Assembly: GCF_003573695.1 (NCBI RefSeq)
Contig: NC_039366.1
Span: forward strand, 159,096,770-159,160,769
Direction of reading: 5' to 3'
Length of the DNA: 64,000 nt
Source of the DNA: Papaver somniferum
Lineage: Eukaryota > Streptophyta > Magnoliopsida > Ranunculales > Papaveraceae
The position numbers were made by a program, and so were the translations under genes. This document shows, one piece after another, positions 34,801-47,971 of the stretch (position 1 is the stretch's first letter; the number at the start of each line of letters is the position of its first letter). The notes below the pieces were generated by a model. It searched no databases and had not been told where the DNA came from. It saw nothing but the letters and a program-made list of their open reading frames with translations.

Positions 34801-37800
34801 ATGGGTCGTCGTAAGCCAGTATCTCGTTCAAATCGATCGATTGAACAACCTATTGACGAAGAAGAAGATTTAGAGAGTGAAGAACAAACTCAAAATCAAC
34901 CACAAAATCAACTGGAAGAAGAGATTGAAGAAGAACCAACTCCGGAAATGAGAATAAGAAAGTTAGTTCTACAAACCCATCTCATATTTGATGTTTTAGA
35001 TTGGTTTGGTCGATTTAATTCGTCAAAATCATGTTTCTGCGGCGGTGACAGTGTATAGTTCGGCGCAAAACAAATCTTAGATGTGCGCCGAGCTGTTCTT
35101 GAAACTGAACCCTGAAAGTGCATATGAACGGCTCGGTGTAAATCTGAAATCCGTTTTGAGCCGAACTTAATGACACAGAGACTTATATTTAGGATCGGCT
35201 TATTCGATGGTGTTAGTTTTGAGCCGAATATGTGTTGTGAATTTCAGAAATTTTGCATGTGCGTAGGATCGGCTTGTATGGTAGTATTAGTTTTGTGCCG
35301 AATAAATGTTGTTTGAATTTCAGAATTTTTGCATGTGCTTAGGATCGTCTTATATGGTTGTATTAGTTTTGTGCCGATTAATGTTGTTTGAAATTCATGA
35401 ATTCTTCATGTGTAGGATCGGCTTATTTGTATGACTCCATTTTGCGCCGAATAAATGTTTCAATTCATAAGTCTAGATTCTGCTTATTCGATAGTATTAG
35501 GGTTGCGCCGAATATCATTGTTAAAATTCCATAAATTTTACAAGTGTATAGGATCGACTTATTTATATGATATCATGTTGCCTAATACATGTTTGAGGTT
35601 CGGCTTATTCGGCAGTATCGGTTGTGAGCCGAATATATAGGATCGGCTTATAATTGTTTTGTGGTATGAGCCGATCCACTCTCTGTGTAAGCTAATAAAA
35701 ATTTCAAGACATGATTCGGCTCATATGTGTTATTTCGGGTAAGCCGAGCCTTCTTATTTGTTGACAAGTTTTTGGCTTTTCAAATCTGTATTTCATATAG
35801 TTTGTATCCCTTTGTTGTTCAAAGCATACTTCTAATTTTCATATTTGTGTCAGGCTTAATGCAGCTAATAAGAGGAAGAAGATGGAGGTAACACCTTATA
35901 CTTCTAAAACTCCCGATCCTCGAGGAGGAGGTAAGAAAAGATTGGGAGCGGGAGGTAGATGAGACATTTTAGAAGAAGAAGCTGAACAAGGAAGAGTTGG
36001 AAGACAAGAAGAAGTTGATGATAATCAAGAAGAACATGAAGAAGTTCATCAAGAAACACAACCCCAAGGAAAACCCAAGAAAGACAAGAAAGGTAAGAAG
36101 GTGGCAGAACCCGAGAAAGAGAAGGACGATGATGATCGACGGATCACTGGTTTACACATTCCTGATGAAGATGACGTAATTACACCTCGATCAGATGGTT
36201 TGCCTCATGGTCTTCCGGAACATGGAGGAAATGTGTTGATTGGTTATGTCGATTCTTGTGCGAAGAAAATTTATGAGACTCCTGATCATAACCGTGCAGT
36301 CCGAGTATTGAGACACCAGAGGGAAGCGGAATGGAGTCTTAATGAAGAGGTTCATGAGGTGATTGCTTACGTACAACGCAGTGCTTTATGGCCTATCACC
36401 AATTATGAACATAAGGAATATGATAGTGTGTCGGCCTATGCCTTTACTGAGAGATTCTGTCCAGAAACTTACACATTTCAATTACCTTTTGGAGAGATGG
36501 CAATCACTCCTGATGAGGCTAGTAAGATTACAGGCCTTAAAGCAAGGGGTATAAGTGTAGATGCTGATTTTTATGACATGAGTTGGGATGAATTCTACAA
36601 TTTGTATCGGGAATGCCTTGGTTGGGGTTCACACAAAACTGAGTTGGAGTTTTGTCGATCAGTTAAAGATGTCGATATTGTTTGCATACCAGGTGGCAGA
36701 AATAAGAAGAATAAGAAGATCAAGTTGACTAACTTGAAAAAGGAGTTTGAGAACACAAAGGAAAGAGTAACACAAGGTTTGTTGATAATGGATCACGTCA
36801 AAGTGAAGCAAACCGGAACTGCCTACTTGCTTTATACTCTTGGTAGAGACATCTTTCCCGACACTACCGGAAACAAGGTAAATTCTAATTATCTCCAATT
36901 GTTAAAGAATCATGAAACTCGTAACAAGTTTGCTTGGGGAACGACTATGATCGCTTACCTGCTGGACCAACTTGCCACCACGTCTAGGTTGACAAGTACA
37001 AACATCGGAGGGAACTTCACTTTGCTCCAGGTAACTTTTGGGATTTCAGAGTATGGTTAGGCTTATAACCATAAAATCTTTTAAGCCGAACTTTTTACTT
37101 ACTTGATTCGGCTTATAATACTTGCTCCATATAAGCCGAACAGTTCTCTGAGTTTGCAAACTTTATTCTTACTTTAATGTTTCCAAGTAAAACTTGTTTC
37201 TATCAATTCAATTTCTTTGATTTTTTAATGTGGTTCTTTGGATGTAGGTGTGGATATATGACCATTTCCCAATTTTGAACTTGGCCAAAGTATTTGAGAA
37301 AGATGTCGATTATGTTGATACAGAGCCAACTGCAGCACGGTACGCGTACGAGGACTCCAAGAAAAGGAACAAAAAGAAGTTGGTGGCAAGTTTGAGAGAG
37401 ACGTTAGACCGTCTTAATGTTGATGATGTCACTTTTCAACCATATGAGAAGGAAGATGAAGAAGATGAAGTTGTTGAAGATGAGGATATGCCGATAGGTA
37501 TTATCATGGGTCATTGTGGTATCCCGGTGGTTATGTTATATACGATCCTAGGCGAGTACTCCGTCAATTAGGATGCGTCCAAAAGGTTCTTTTGTTTGAC
37601 GAGAAATTCAGGTTGTTACCAAAGAGTGGTAAGGGAACTAAAAGCACCACTTCATCTTGGGAACCAAAGTATGATCCTGATCCCACCGTTGAGTTTTGGA
37701 ATAATTTAGACAATCACACATTAGATGCGTCCAAGTTAACACATTTACTTGATGATCCATGTGAAGAGGATCTGGGCTATATGGATTGGTATAACCAAAT

Positions 37801-38309
37801 TTCTCATCCCTTCATTATTAATAAGAAAAGGCAAAAGATAGCTGATAAGGGGAACGCGAAGCCAATCAAGATCACCAACAAGTCTACTTTCGAAGATGTA
37901 GTCAAGGCTTTCAAGATTATGGTAAGAATGACTTCACTTTATACTATTTTCATATATTAGTTATGGTAAAAATGTCTTCAACCTCACGGTTATAAGTTGT
38001 TGACAAATGAAAAAATAGTTTGCCGCGGGTAGGGAGATGTTGAAAAAAATGAAGGCCAAACTTGGTTGCAAAACACCAATGACCGTGGAAGAACAAAAAT
38101 ACCTCATCAACAAGTGGGATGCAATCATCAACAAAGGACAAGGACCCGAGGAACCCGAACAAAGGCCTACCACTAAGAGGTCTCGACAAGTTGGTGAAGG
38201 TACAATCCAAGGTGGTGCTACCGGCCAACCCGGTAATGATGTGTCGGAAGATGAAGACCAAGGTGGAAGAAGAGGTGGTCGTGCAACTAAGAAGAGTAGT
38301 CGTGGTTAA
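34801..38309 (+). pseudogene. Plant mobile domain (PMD) gene of the Mutator-like element
   Basis: Four exons in agreeing phase: 34801-34961, 35854-37030, 37248-37921 and 38019-38309, about 770 codons. Exon 1 encodes an acidic, Gln/Glu-rich start (MGRRKPVSRSNRSIEQP). Exon 2 opens basic (NKRKKMEV) and then has the PMD fold: ETYTFQLPFGEMAITPDEAS, ITGLKARGI, LYTLGRDIFPD and LDQLATTSRL. Exon 3 gives VWIYDHFPIL, YVIYDPRRVLRQLG and WYNQISHPFI, all PMD landmarks. Exon 4 is a basic Gly/Arg tail. PMD proteins (PF10536) occur in transposons and in the host factors MAIN and MAIL1, which act in silencing and genome stability. Lesions: TGA at 35960-35962 (probably from CGA) and a 1-nt shift near 37495-37512. 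Its role in transposition is unknown. Confidence 0.85.
35062..35760. repeat. GCCGAA palindrome array in PMD intron 1
   Basis: About eight diverged units of 70-80 bp each pair GG(A/T)TCGGCTTAT with (G/A)TG(A/C)GCCGAAT, for example GGATCGGCTTATTCGATGG + TGTTAGTTTTGAGCCGAATA near 35193-35231. The array fills nearly the whole 892-bp intron (34962-35853). Two more palindromes lie in intron 2 at about 37060-37142. Confidence 0.8.
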
Positions 38310-38774
38310 ATGCCCTTTTATGTTTCCAAGTTCCTTTTAATGTTTTTCTTAAGTTTTAAGTACACTTTTATGGTGTTGCAGCCTTCATAGCTTAGAATTC
38401 ATGAAGCCTTCAGCACGGAAACAAGTAATCCCCACAACCGGGATAGTGCGTCCTTGTTTTGCCGAATTAAAAGTATTAAGAAAAAAGTCACAGACTTCAT
38501 AGCTTTAGTTCGGATTGTGAGTCGATATCGACTCAAAGGTGAAATAAACTCTGAGATTGAAGTTCGAGCTCTAAAGGAATGGCGACGATGGAAGGGAAAG
38601 AATTTCAAATACAAAGATCACTACCACATTCTTAGAAGGTTTCTCATTACCTGTTTAGGATATTAGAAATTAATTTCAAGCCTACTATGTAGCAGGGATG
38701 TAATCCACAATTTCTATGAATTTGAAAAGTCTATTTGGAATGATATAATAATTCTTGTGTTCATGAATCATGAA
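38310..38774. other. Spacer downstream of the PMD gene
   Basis: AT-rich sequence between the PMD stop codon and the palindromes. It presumably includes the PMD 3' UTR. No further gene is supported; the 70-residue frame at 38454-38666 has no family resemblance. Confidence 0.4.
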
Positions 38775-38956
38775 AGGTTCGGCTTTCTTTAAAAATATAC
38801 TACAAGCCGAACCTAGCAAAGTAATTCAGTTTTTTTAAAGTTTTTAGGTTCGGCTTGCAGTGAAATAATACTATAAGCCGAACCTGACAAAAAAACTTTG
38901 GTATTTTTTTGTTGTCAGGTTCGGCTTGCAGTGAATTGTTATTATAAGCCGAACCT
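38775..38956. repeat. Three 40-bp palindromes between the convergent genes
   Basis: Units at 38775-38814, 38846-38885 and 38917-38956 are each exactly 40 bp. Each begins AGGTTCGGCTT and ends AAGCCGAACCT. The second and third also share GCAGTGAA in the loop. They sit between the 3' ends of the PMD and transposase-OTU genes and could form hairpins in both read-through transcripts. Confidence 0.9.
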
Positions 38957-41900
38957 TCTCCTGTGTTCATGGTTCCAGTTTGCAGAAAACGACACGTTCC
39001 ATAACTAAAAAGTAAATCATTCAAGTATTTCGTTTTGATGGGTACATGTAACTGCAATTCTAGTCAAAATATCATCCTCATCTTATACGAAAATCAAAAG
39101 ACACAAAATAAACGGATAAATCCATGAAACATTTTTATGGAGATCCTAAACGAATCTCATCCTCTTCACTGACCTCTTTCTCATCATCTTCACCGACCTC
39201 TTACTTATCATCTTCATCCTCATCAGTTGAAAACGTAATTACTTGTCCACTTAGAGGCTGCACATGCAAAGATTTCCAAAGATCCATTTCCGTCGCATAA
39301 TTTGCACACCAATCCATCGCAAAATTATTTTCAAATCTAGGCCAAAAGGTAGCACTCATCAAGGGTGGTAATGGGCAACCGGGTCTAAGTTTGAGGCCGA
39401 TAAAATGACAATTTTGAACAAATCCAAGAACAAGTCTTCTATCCTTTACACCATCATTGCAAGGTTTTGTTGGAGGCGCGTAAGTAAATCTACTACCCGT
39501 CCATGCGAAACAATGTACGACGCAATTGAATGTCTCCGCTATTAAAAACCCACAAATGGGCATTTCCATCCAATGTTCTTCGGTAATGATAAAATCCCCA
39601 TGCAAACGACGTTCAAATGCAACGTACTCCGCTGCCACCCATGCATCTTTTCTTGGACCTGTTCTCATCATTGTATTATAGAATTCTTTGTTTTTACGTA
39701 GGGTTTGTAACAATCGTTGCCGAATATAGCTCACTTCATTTTCAGGGGGCACCGGATTATTCCCTTCCATAAAAGGACCAAGTTGTTCCGCCGTGACGTA
39801 ATAACCACAATTTCCATCACCTTGCACGTCGTCCATTGCTATAATATGTTATTGGCGATAGATCTTCCAAGTAGTTATCGTATGTAAAAATGATAGGCCT
39901 CGTATACTTACCGGACTTATCACTTTTGGGTCCTCTCATCCTACCAATTTCATGTACGGTCCTTTTTTTTCCTTTATCTTAGTTTGTGAAGGATACATAT
40001 TAGCCTCCCCCTTGACATCCTCTTTACTATCCTTAGCTTGTGATGGACAATCATTATCATTCACCTCTTTGTTACTTGTTTCCGATTTTTGAATACTCGG
40101 ACGACCTCATTTTTTTGGAACTTTGACTTCTTCCTCCTTCATCAACTTCTCAATTTATTTCTTTGCCTTTTCAAACCTTGCATCATGGTAGTCAACGCCG
40201 GATGGATTCCTTTTATTAGCCAATAGTTCCTTGTTGGCTTGTCTAGTTTGAAAATTGTTCATTTTCTTACTCTTCTTACTTTTCGGGTCACTCTTCTCCG
40301 GTTCCAAAATATTTTCTTAGGTGAAAGGATACATGACCGGCATCATGTTGTCCCATAGGAATTTCTTTTGAGGTCGGGACATATTCCTATACATCTCCGC
40401 CAATTTTTTCCCATTTGTCATGTCACATATCTCTAGATCATCCTCGTCGTCTTCGGCTGGAAGAGGATCGAAGCTTAATTGTTTCCAAAAATGATCAATA
40501 TCCTCAAATGGTATGATACCATCCTTGTACCGAAGTAGGTCGTGGCGGCATGGAAGTCCCATAGATTTCTTCATTGTACAAACACATTCTTCCTCCAAGG
40601 TGGCGCCTAATGTCTTAATCAAATACACTTCTTTCATCAACAAGTCGATGCATAAATGAGAGACTCTATAAGTTAATTCCCGTAGCCAATTAGTACCATA
40701 ATTCTTGTGTATAAACATAAGGTCATGCTCGAACTCGGATTTAATTCTCACAACATCACTTTTGAAATATTCATCAATTGCATCAAAAACCGTGACAAAA
40801 GTGTCAACACAACCAAAAAGGTTCTTCTTTAACCGATAATGAGCCGACTCTGCCATACTTGTGGCTTGGTTGCCGAAGTGTTTGTGCAGATTTGTGAAAC
40901 AACTCACGAACCTTTTTTTATTAGGTTCCAACACATCTTTGACCAAGTAAGTAATGACATCGGGGTAGGCGGTCTTCCAATGCTTAATAAGCATTTTAAA
41001 ATTTTCTTCATAGACATCCTCGGTGATTGACCATATCAAAGCTTCCCATTCGCCTTGGAAAGAAGCCCACAACATCTCATTATGTTCATATGCTTTCAAG
41101 AATTCCTTCTTTTTCTTTACTCGTGTCTCCAACGGTAGCTTAGCAATATTCTCTAATTCTTTCAACTTAAGTGGTTGAATTATCGGTTGACATTTTTTCT
41201 CACATTGCACCATATGTGAAACGTACAAAGAAAATTGAATGCATCCGGAAATACCTTCTTAATAGCATACATCAACGATGAATCTTGATCGGAAACGAAC
41301 ACTTTAGGAAGAGCACCCTCCCGTAAGATTAACTTCAATTGTTCTAACCCCCAAACATAACTCTCTTTCTTCTCGTTTTTCATGAAACAAAAAGCCACGG
41401 TGAACGGTGCCTTTGTTGAAGTATGCCCCATAATTTTCATCAACGGCATCTCATATTTATTAGTCTAGTATGTGCAATCCAATATAATAACTTGTGGGAA
41501 GCATAGAGCCAATTGGGCGCATTCCAGGTGGGCAAGGAAAAGGTGTGTGACTTGACCGAAGTTATCCAACTTCTTTTGGCAAGCATAGTTATTCTTCACC
41601 CCTAACCACATTACTTCTTGCATCACCATCCTACCTTGCAAATTGAGTCTTCTAATCTTTTGTCTTGCATTGTAGATAGTTTGCATAGTCGACTTGTTAT
41701 TCTTGTTGTCCTCCTTCAATTTGCTAAGAATCCTAAAAGGTGGCAAACGTGCTCGTGTCATTTTATCCACTTCTAGCATCTCGTCGGGTTTGAGTCGCGC
41801 TACTTTTGCATGTCCATGAAGGTCTTTGGGACGTGGGTGGTTATGACGACAATCCATATCTTTATTCATTATCCAATATTGATCTTCTTTCTTCATGGTC

Positions 41901-42361
41901 TTATTCTTGAGGTTGAAAACGATCTTGAAAGGGCAATTTCTTTTCTTCGTCTTCGTCCTATTCTTTCTACCGGTCTTCCCAACATATACGATACCCTTTT
42001 TAACCTTGCTAGCGCCGGTTCCACTACGCTCACAAATCATTTCAAACCGATCCCATCGACTTTGTTGTCCTTTAACTAGTACACAATTTACCTTCATCGC
42101 ATGTTCCTCAAGCCAATCAAGAATTTCGGGTTTAGTTTTCCATGTCTACGTTCATTCCAAAACAAATAATTTGTAAGAAAAACTTTGGAATATTCCGACA
42201 ACATTAAGGTGCTCAAAAAGTTCTTACATACCAAATCATTTTGGAAGTGATCCTTGGTATCCTCGTGAATCATGTCTACTGGATCAGGTTGATTTTCCAT
42301 GGGTCCAACCACGATCTACAAAGAATATCACAAGGTTAAATACTAGAAAAGAATTATAATA

Positions 42362-42764
42362 GCAAGGTTCGTCTCATTCGACAATCATATTATGTGCCGA
42401 ATCATGAACATTTACAGGTTTCGGCTTATACGATATTCTAAATATGTGCCGAACCACACTCAATATTTTAACCCAAAAATTAACAAATTTATGTTCGGCT
42501 CATACGATAATGAAATTATATGCTGAACCTTAAACATTTAGAGGTTTCGGCTTATACGCTATTATCAATATAAGTCGAACCATTAATTTTCTTATTCCGG
42601 GCTATGCAGGATGTTGTTCGGCTTACTATGAAACTTTCATATAAGCCGAACTAGTGTGTAACAAAAGGGTGAGAATTGAAAATTATAGGTTCGGCGCATG
42701 TTGTAAACAGATTCAGTGAGCCGAACCGTTCATCATTTGGTTGATTCGGCTCATAGATGTCAGC
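42362..42764. repeat. GCCGAA palindrome array in transposase intron 1
   Basis: Repeated (T)TCGGCTTATAC...ATGTGCCGAACC units, about 60 bp apart, run from the exon 2 acceptor region up to the retrotransposon insertion. The array resumes at 49553-49590 on its far side (CAGCCGAACC, GGTTCGCCGAACC). Confidence 0.8.
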
Positions 42765-44344
42765 TGTTTAATGATTTAATGTGGGTTGTAGTAATGAGGT
42801 TCAAACTCTCGGACTGTTGAAGGATAATTTTTTTAGAAGATAAATATATACAAAAATATTGAAAAATTGGTAGAGAGTTATTGGGACTAAGGACTTGGCC
42901 AATTCTCATGCATATGGTACATTTTATTTATTCTTAACAATTATCGCTCAAAACATAAAATGTACGGACTCTTATTTTTCCAATATAGATTCTCAGAATA
43001 TTAGTTATAAATCGTAAGCACGTGACATCAAACATTTAAGCAAGCATGCCACATCAAATAAAATGATAACTAATCAATCAAAATCATTTTTTCAATTTTA
43101 AATCAATGCAAAAGTCATAAAAAGAATAAATTAAATTTACCAGAATGACGAAAATCGCCTCCTCCGTTGTCCCAATGTTGGGTTTAGCTCATCATGATAA
43201 AAACACGCTCAAAATATTTATTTATTGCTCAAATGGTGTTTACAATGAAGAGAAAAGGAGAAAATGGTGTAAAACTGTAATCTGCGACCCACAGAAGGCG
43301 TCCAAAATAAACGACACAGAACATGTGCTATTGTTACTGAATCTCTAAAACCCACACCTACAACCCACGTCTGTGAGTCTCTTTCACTGTTGGTAAACGA
43401 CTGCTGCTGCGGGTCCGTTCTTCGTGTTCTTCCTCTTCATCAATGGCAGCAGCAACAGCAGAGAAAAATGGTGATTCTCCCTCTGCAGCCTTCTCTCCTC
43501 TCCTCCCAACTCTCGACACCCCTTCTAGTCGACCCATAGAGCCTATTTATACCCAACAACCTTCAAAATATCCTTGATTTAATCCCGAATATCTTCCAAT
43601 ATTCTTCACAGCCATATTCGATGTTTCTTTCCCTGTGGACTCTGTTCACGCATTAATGGCAGATATTTCGTTTTTTCAATCTTCTAGGATTCGATATAGG
43701 TACCATATATTCCCTCTTTACTCGAGTATCTTCCACAAACCCAACAGAGAATTCGATATTCTCTCTCTGTTTCCAAAAATATTGCTATCCCCTGTTTGGA
43801 CTTTGATCTTCTCTCCCGGTCATTTCAGCCCAAATTGATCGCTAAAATCATTTGCATTCGGCCTGTTTAGCCTTAACAGGCTTAACCCAATAATTTCCAG
43901 CGATTGAATCTCGCTAGAATTCCTCCAACAATCCGACCAAACTTCAACAGCGTCTGCATGTTTTCTTCCCGCCAAATTCATTTTTTTTGAATCGTGAATA
44001 TGGTGTCCCCTTAGAAAACAGTGGTGTCCCCTTAGCAATTTGGGTGGAAATATCATTTTTGGGGTGTAAATAGCCATGGGGTGCCCTTATCCAACCAAAG
44101 GGGTGCCTTTAGCAATTCTTCCGGGATATTTTCCGCACTTTTTCGGGGTTCCTCCGGGACATTTCCAGGGTACTTCCGGTACACCTCAACGGAGCTCCGG
44201 ACGCCGCATCTTTAGCCAATTTCGCCACAAAACTTTATTTTTCCAAAAACTCCTACAGATAAATAAAACAACATAATAAGTACAAAAATGGGTACTAACA
44301 ATGTATACGATTGGGCTATATTAGACACATAAATGCGTCTATCA
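42765..44344 (-). repeat. 3' LTR of the Ty3-type element
   Basis: Starts TGTTTAATGATTTAATG and ends GCGTCTATCA on the plus strand. Small reading frames inside (43145-43348, 43635-43838, 44076-44276) recur in the other LTR and are not genes. It is preceded on the minus strand by the polypurine tract at 44345-44360. Confidence 0.93.
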
Positions 44345-44960
44345 AATACCCCCAAACTTATTATTTGCTAGTCCTCGAGCAAATTTTATTCTTGAAAAGT
44401 GACCGAGTTAATCTCGGGTGGGTTTATCAGAGGTGTACCCACAAAAACCAATACTTCAGACCCTAGCTATCTACGAAAAATCTTGGAAAGCACTAAAGAA
44501 CCTCCTTGGTTGGCATACTTATTAATTACAGGAGGAAGTACCCTGACGCGAAATTCCAATTGCTGTATACGAGTTTGCACTCAAGCATACTAAAATTCAT
44601 ATAAGTGACAGAGCTCTACTAAGATAGTTTCACGATGGACATCATAGTCGGAGTCAGACTAATCACATGAAAAGATTAAGAAGATGGAAAAAGAAAAATG
44701 TAGATGGTTGAAAAGCGAACGGTGTTTCCCATATCTGTCTGAAGGCCTCTGCCAAGGTGAACCTAACCTAAATGACTGAGATACCGGTCTGACTAATATT
44801 AACACACTGGCATATACAAGGGAACCAGTGGTCAATAATCCTAACTCTAGGTCAACACAACTGGCATATACAAGGGTACCAGTGGTCGACTTTATTGAAT
44901 TTTATTCCGTTTGGTCAAATGGTCTGGTCTAAAACTTCTTTTTTTTTTCATTTTTTTTTT

Positions 44961-44999
44961 NNNNNNNNNNNNNNNNNNNNNNNNNNNNNNNNNNNNNNN
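44961..44999. other. Assembly gap (39 N) in a poly-T tract
   Basis: The unknown bases sit between two T-rich stretches of the form T(n)CAT(n) (44939-44960 and 45000-45026). It is a homopolymer gap of uncertain true length, and the two sides may even be copies of the same tract. Confidence 0.95.
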
Positions 45000-45537
45000 T
45001 TTTTTTTTTTTTTTCATTTTTTTTTCAATACTCAGTCACTCTATTTTACCCTAGCAGTGGTAACAAATTGAATCGTGTGCCCCACCAAATCACTTGAAAT
45101 AAAAGAAAACTAAAAATAGAAAGTGAAAAGGACTCGACGAGATATGGCGAAACTATCATGTTAATTCTAACACCTGAGCTCTGTGCTTTTATGAATAGAC
45201 TCTATAGATGTTTCCATCTAGTCAGATTGGTTCCTCAGCTCCTAAAACAAAAATGTTTCCATCCACTTAGATTGGTTAGTGCTATCCTTAATAGGCGTAA
45301 ATTTCTAGGCTCTGGAGTTTATTTATTGCAACAAAAAAGTTTCTCCCATACCCCCAAACTTAAATCTAACATTGTCCTCAATGTTCTAAAGATGAAACTA
45401 AAAGCATGAACAAGGAGAAACTGTTACCATTTGAAGCGAAAGAGTTAAGGAAAGATATTACCGTGTTGCATGAGATTGGGTTACCTCCCAAGAAGTGCTA
45501 AGTTTAAAGTCTTCAGCCAGACGTAGGAAAGGTTTAG

Positions 45538-46903
45538 TCAACTCGAACCGTATAACAGTAGCCGGAATAACTGTGGGTCTTTAAAACCAAAAAGAGATGA
45601 CAAAAGGAAACTACAGTGAATCAACGAAATGAACAACACTAGCATGCCCTTACCTAGTTTCCTGATAACTATCGCTAATTGTGGTTCAGGTTCAGGTTCT
45701 ATGAAAGGGTCTAAATAGAATATTTTCATTGGTTGCGTTTCTTCATAGGTTGGATCCAAATTATTAGGTCCTAGAGTCTGGAAAAACTCAAATAAGAACT
45801 TGGAATCACAAAGTAATAACCTAAATAATTGCGGATCCTCTAAGTCAATCAGATATGACTTACAAAATTGACCACAGTGAGAATAGTGGTCATTCTTAAG
45901 CAAATGTATCGATTCTAATTTCCTAAGGCATTTAGGTTTAGTCTCACAACTTAATATTCGACACATTTGGAATATAAACGTTCCCACAGTTGGAAGAAAA
46001 CTATTTGGTGGGAAAACAAAGTCAATCTGGGGATCATAGCCTGGGCAAACCACATCAACCAGAGGATGGGTTTCTAACGACTGAACTTCTTCCTGGACAT
46101 CATTAGGTTCGGGAAAACGAGTATGAAGGTAATCTTGTAAAATGGTTGAGGCACATATGTCAAGTCCCAAGTGAGGGACATTTCTAAGAGTTAAAGGTAA
46201 GGCACTAGGAAGGTGATAATCACCCCCAAACTTAGAGTTTTCAGTGTCTCTAGCTAGACTAGTCACAATCTCCCTAATTTCTGGATCATTAGATTCTTGA
46301 AAATGGTCAATTGATTCTTCTAAGTTATTATCAGGTGGTGCATCTTTACTCATATTTAAAATCTCTACGAGTTCATGTTCTTCGTCTAAGACTAATGTTT
46401 CTAAATCGCTAGACTCTAAAACAATATTCTCAGAATAAACTCGTTCCTCTAGACCATTATCGGCTTCGTAATCCTCGTCTAAAAACTGTGGTATCTCTAG
46501 TCAAATACTCGTCCTTTTGAATAGGTGAATAATTATTAAAATTATTTGGATTTGAACTAGAAATAACATTATCATTATAAGGCTCAATTGGAGAAACAAA
46601 TTCCTGATTACTCTGCCTACATATTTCAGATTCTTCATCATCATTATCCTCATCATCATGATACAATTTTTGAAATTCAAGAATTCTCAATCTTTGCTCC
46701 AAACTACATGGTCTATGTTTATAATATTTCTCATAGATCGTTAGAGGTGATTCCTCAATAAAAGTTGGAGTATCCATATATCGCTGCCCACGCATATATT
46801 CGCCAAGAGTCATTTCCGGAGACGTCTCTTGATAACGAGAATTTCTAGACATATATTCTCGCAACGTCATCGCAGGTGGCGTCTCCTCAAAAGGATTCAT
46901 CAC
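45538..46903 (-). CDS. Unknown protein of the Ty3-type element (about 455 aa, one frameshift)
   Basis: Two minus-strand frames, 46903-46457 and, extended upstream, about 46500-45538, join into one reading frame if a single 1-nt shift near 46495-46510 is allowed. The N-terminus repeats an (P/A)xMTLxEYM motif (TLREYMSRNSRY, TLGEYMRGQRY) and is followed by very acidic sequence (DDEDNDDEESE). The middle has HLGLDICAST and VVCPGYDPQIDFVFPP. The C-terminus has a hydrophobic, possible membrane segment (MLVLFISLIHCSFLLSSLFG) placed between two copies of DPQLFRLLL. There is no zinc knuckle and no capsid, protease or polymerase signature. The primer site is about 1 kb upstream, so it occupies the gag position. 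I do not recognise the family; it could be a diverged gag-like or envelope-like protein. Confidence 0.6.
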
Positions 46904-47950
46904 CGAAGAAATATAAACTACAGAGGGATTCTATACAATCACAAACAAGGCCGACTCGACTCCACCAAAGCAAACCTAAAGATTTCTAGCAAACAAAAAG
47001 CATGATGGCTCCACTTAGATTGTTTCTAGACCAGCTTCTATCTTTCGAAAGGGAATTCGTTGCAATTTGAGAAAACCCCTATGGAATCAATCCGAGTCAA
47101 AGTAAGTTGAGTTGAGGCGAGGGAAGCTCAGCGGAGCTTTGATACCCAAGGCCTCACCGCTATCACAAGGCGGCGCAGTCACGCATTCAACTCACAGAAA
47201 CCATCATGAACTTTGGAGTGTGCTTAAAGAGCAACCAATATTTTTCGAACGAGTTTCCTATTAAGCTCGTTACCCTATCGGTCTCGTTCTATTCCAAATT
47301 TTAAGCTTGGGTTCGCGTTAGGTTTCGTTTTCCTAAGGCGGGCAAGAAGGGAACGGTGATGAAATCTGAACCCTTATCTTGTATTGGACAGGCCTTAACC
47401 TTTACTAGGAATTTAAAAACAGTCCAAATTCGTCCTCAATCAATGAATCACCTTAAGGAATACAGTAACTCGCTTACAGGAGATTCGCGAGTGTTTCGAT
47501 GGACTTACGTCCCGTACCAGACGGGGGATGAACCGTTGTCGTCGACTCGGTCCACGACTCCTATGCCGTGTGCGAACCCGAGGGGCCGAGACGATATAGT
47601 AATCGTCTTCCTTCCCTGCACACAGTTTATATAATAATAATTTTTTTTAATAATAATACCCTTCCGTAGGGTTAAAAAAAATAAAGTCCAATTGTTTAAA
47701 GTCCAAAATAAATAAAAAAAAAAAATTACAGTTTTCCTCACACACTCAAAAAAATTAAAAATTAAAAATTAAATCCTAAAATTATCCTTTTTTTTTCTTC
47801 TCTTTTCGCTTTTCGCTTTATGCTTTTTCCTCTCCAAGTCCTTAGTTTTCACTTTGAACCTGCAAAATAAAGACAAAAAGAAACGTAAAAAGGAACAAAC
47901 AATTCTAAAAAAAAATAATAAACCTAAAAAAAATTCTACCTAAGCACAAA

Positions 47951-47968
47951 TCCGCGTCGGCGGCGCCA
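47951..47968 (-). other. Primer-binding site of the Ty3-type element
   Basis: TGGCGCCGCCGACGCGGA on the minus strand starts three bases after the 5' LTR end. TGGCGCC-type primer sites are common in Tat/Athila-like Ty3 elements. It fixes the orientation of an element that has no polymerase gene. Confidence 0.85.
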
Positions 47969-47971
47969 AAA

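Noticed and set aside
43145..44276. Three small reading frames repeated at 48352-49484
   Set aside because: They are the same LTR read twice and show no family features.
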